A DNA stretch of 64,000 nt from Pseudobutyrivibrio sp. 49 (lineage in GTDB: Bacteria > Bacillota > Clostridia > Lachnospirales > Lachnospiraceae). Both the position numbers and the translations under genes were made by a program. This document shows, one piece after another, positions 62,577 through 64,000 of the stretch. Where the stretch lies: the NCBI RefSeq assembly GCF_900100545.1, contig NZ_FNDP01000001.1, positions 1 to 64,000 on the forward strand, written 5' to 3'. The notes under the pieces are model-generated. The model saw nothing but the letters and a program-made list of their open reading frames with translations, made no database searches and was not told the DNA's origin. The first letter of the stretch is position 1. The number at the start of each line of letters is the position of its first letter.

Positions 62577-63446
62577 ATGGCAAAGCAGAAAACTATGGCA
62601 GCCACTCCTCAAAGAAGAATAGGAACAATTCTAGGAACAGGCTTTTTCCTGATTCTAAGTTTGATTATCGTATTTCCGGTATTTGCAGGATTGTTAGCAT
62701 CATTCAGACCAGGAACACAGCTTATCCGTAGAGGTCTTTCTATTGATTTAGATATCTCTACAATGAATCTGAATAACTACACATATCTTTTTAGTGGAAA
62801 TGCAGACAGCCAGAAGTACTTTATGTGGTATAAGAATTCACTTATTATCACAATCGTATCAGTGGCTCTCACATTGATTATTTGCTACTTTGTTGCTTAC
62901 GGTCTTACAATGTACGATTTCAGATTTAAGAATTTACTTTTTACAATCGTACTTGCAACAATGATGGTACCTTTTGAAATCCTTATGCTTCCACTGTATA
63001 AGGAAGTAATTGCACTCAAGTTGATTGACACCTACACAGGTGTAATCATAATAGGCGTGTGCAGCGCTTCAACAATTTTCTTCTTCAAGCAGTACCTGTC
63101 GGGTTTGCCAAAGGATTTATTGGATGCAGCGCGCATTGATGGCTGCAGTGAATATGGCATTTCGGTAAGAATAATCCTTCCACTTGCCAAACCAGCTTTT
63201 GCATCCATGGGTATTTTATGTGCAATGGGCAGCTGGAATGCCATCCTTTGGCCACTGCTTGTACTTAAAGGCGCAGAGAAGTTTACACTTCCAATTGGAC
63301 TGAACACACTTCTTACACCATACGGAAATAACTATGATGTTCTTATTGCCGGTTCGATGTTCGGAATTTTACCTATTTTGGTAATTTTCTTAATCTTTAA
63401 CAGATACATTATTGACGGAATGACTGCCGGTGCGGTAAAAGGTTAA
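62577..63446 (+). CDS. ABC sugar permease (AraQ-like)
   Basis: A 289-residue MalG-type permease with six helices. The EAA-loop is LLDAARIDGCSEYGISVRIILPLAKPA, after a KQYLSGLPKD turn. It starts one base after the first permease stops, and AAGGAGGA lies inside the end of that gene. It pairs with 61679 to import the sugar bound by the 60152 lipoprotein. A perfect 15-bp hairpin overlaps its stop codon. Confidence 0.9.
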   Translation: MAKQKTMAATPQRRIGTILGTGFFLILSLIIVFPVFAGLLASFRPGTQLIRRGLSIDLDISTMNLNNYTYLFSGNADSQKYFMWYKNSLIITIVSVALTLIICYFVAYGLTMYDFRFKNLLFTIVLATMMVPFEILMLPLYKEVIALKLIDTYTGVIIIGVCSASTIFFFKQYLSGLPKDLLDAARIDGCSEYGISVRIILPLAKPAFASMGILCAMGSWNAILWPLLVLKGAEKFTLPIGLNTLLTPYGNNYDVLIAGSMFGILPILVIFLIFNRYIIDGMTAGAVKG

Positions 63447-63473
63447 TAAACAATCTCCGATTGTTTATTAACC
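63441..63473 (+). terminator. Perfect 15-bp hairpin between permease and arabinofuranosidase
   Basis: GGTTAATAAACAATC and GATTGTTTATTAACC pair around TCC. It contains the permease stop codon, is AT-rich and has no T-tract, so it is more likely an RNA-processing or stability element than a terminator. Confidence 0.65.
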
Positions 63474-63495
63474 CTAATTGAAGGAGAAGAATGTA

Positions 63496-64000
63496 ATGGC
63501 AAAATTAGTAATCAATAACGAAAATAAGAAAAGCACAATCGCTCCAGAAATCTACGGTCATTTCTCAGAGCATCTTGGAAGATGTATCTACGAAGGACTT
63601 TATGTAGGAGAGAACAGCGACATCCCAAACGTAAACGGAATGCGTAAGGATGTTGTAGAGGCTCTTAAGGAAATGAAGGTGCCTGTACTTCGTTGGCCAG
63701 GTGGATGCTTCGCAGATGAGTATCACTGGATGGATGGTATTGGTCCAAAGGAAAAGCGTAAGAAGATGATTAACACTCACTGGGGTGGTGTAGTAGAAGA
63801 TAACAGCTTCGGTACACACGAGTTCTTCGAGCTTTGTCGTCAGCTTGGATGTAAGACATACGTAAATGCGAATGTTGGTTCAGGCACAGTTCGTGAGATG
63901 AGTGAGTGGGTTGAGTATATGACATTTAACGGAGTATCTCCAATGGCAGATCTTCGTAAGGAAAATGGTCATGAAGAGCCATGGGTAGTTGATTACCTTG
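63496..64000 (+). CDS. GH51 alpha-L-arabinofuranosidase, N-terminal part cut by window edge
   Basis: The frame is open from ATG 63496 to the window end (168 codons) after AAGGAGAAG. It begins [23 protein letters not shown], then [39 protein letters not shown] and [25 protein letters not shown]. These are diagnostic of the N-terminal barrel of GH51 intracellular arabinofuranosidases. The two catalytic glutamates lie beyond the window. It releases terminal arabinose from imported oligosaccharides and completes the pathway with the GH43 enzymes. The symbol abfA is usual for this family but is not assigned here. Confidence 0.88.
   Translation, partial: MAKLVINNENKKSTIAPEIYGHFSEHLGRCIYEGLYVGENSDIPNVNGMRKDVVEALKEMKVPVLRWPGGCFADEYHWMDGIGPKEKRKKMINTHWGGVVEDNSFGTHEFFELCRQLGCKTYVNANVGSGTVREMSEWVEYMTFNGVSPMADLRKENGHEEPWVVDYL

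Overview
The window reads as a low-GC anaerobic Firmicutes chromosome, most likely a butyrate-producing Lachnospiraceae member near Butyrivibrio, Pseudobutyrivibrio or Roseburia. This is inferred from a butyryl-CoA:acetate CoA-transferase-type gene, a plant-arabinan utilisation cluster, Clostridia-style surface proteins and strong purine-rich ribosome sites. No rRNA, tRNA or CRISPR array was recognised.

Layout. 1-420: N-terminal end of an IS1182-like transposase and a hairpin cluster. 0.4-7.5 kb: MATE transporter, HAD phosphatase, RlmI-like rRNA methyltransferase, a DUF3298-type lipoprotein, an unknown membrane protein, and a PTS_EIIC_2-type membrane protein on the minus strand. 7.7-10 kb: a large acidic surface protein with calcium-binding-like repeats. 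10.1-12 kb: a redox cassette (thioredoxin-reductase-like flavoprotein, thioredoxin, OhrR-like MarR regulator) behind a promoter overlapped by a 12-bp-arm palindrome. 12-17.5 kb: an unknown secreted protein with a TPR partner, a hybrid histidine kinase, a small protein preceded by a structured-RNA candidate, and a thioesterase. 17.8-19 kb: a decayed array of five 54-bp repeats and a PD-(D/E)XK-type nuclease candidate. 19-20.4 kb: the CoA-transferase.

20.6-54.3 kb is the most remarkable part: a 34-kb sortase-pilus and surface-display locus. It holds four LPXTG pilin or adhesin genes. One of them (36007-41139) carries two complete pilins, each with its own secretion signal and LPSTG sorting signal, in one uninterrupted frame. 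It also has a class-C-like sortase, a second sortase fused to a repeat-rich, Cys-rich ectodomain, a GH25 muramidase, two LytS-type histidine kinases each paired with a predicted tail-anchored low-complexity protein, and one SARP/OmpR-like response regulator. Four promoters in the locus share one exact architecture: TGTAAC, 5 bp, TGTAAC, 11 bp, a TAnnnT -10 box. The 11-bp repeat period suits an OmpR-class regulator, so the locus looks like a self-contained regulon. Large non-LPXTG surface proteins at 20610 and 49563 bracket it and share a C-terminal domain pair.

54.3-56.1 kb: five tandem 74-bp repeats, each with an AAGCATATAA/TTATATGCTT inverted repeat. Next come an XRE-family protein and a PemK/MazF-like toxin that overlap by one base, with palindromic operators, then a small zinc-ribbon protein. 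A perfect 32-bp direct repeat flanks this module. 56.2-64 kb: arabinan utilisation, with a secreted GH43 lipoprotein, a cytoplasmic GH43, a second copy of the structured-RNA candidate, an ArsR-type regulator, an ABC importer (binding protein and two permeases, no ATPase here) and the start of a GH51 arabinofuranosidase. The likely flow is extracellular arabinan cleavage, import of arabino-oligosaccharides, then intracellular trimming to arabinose.
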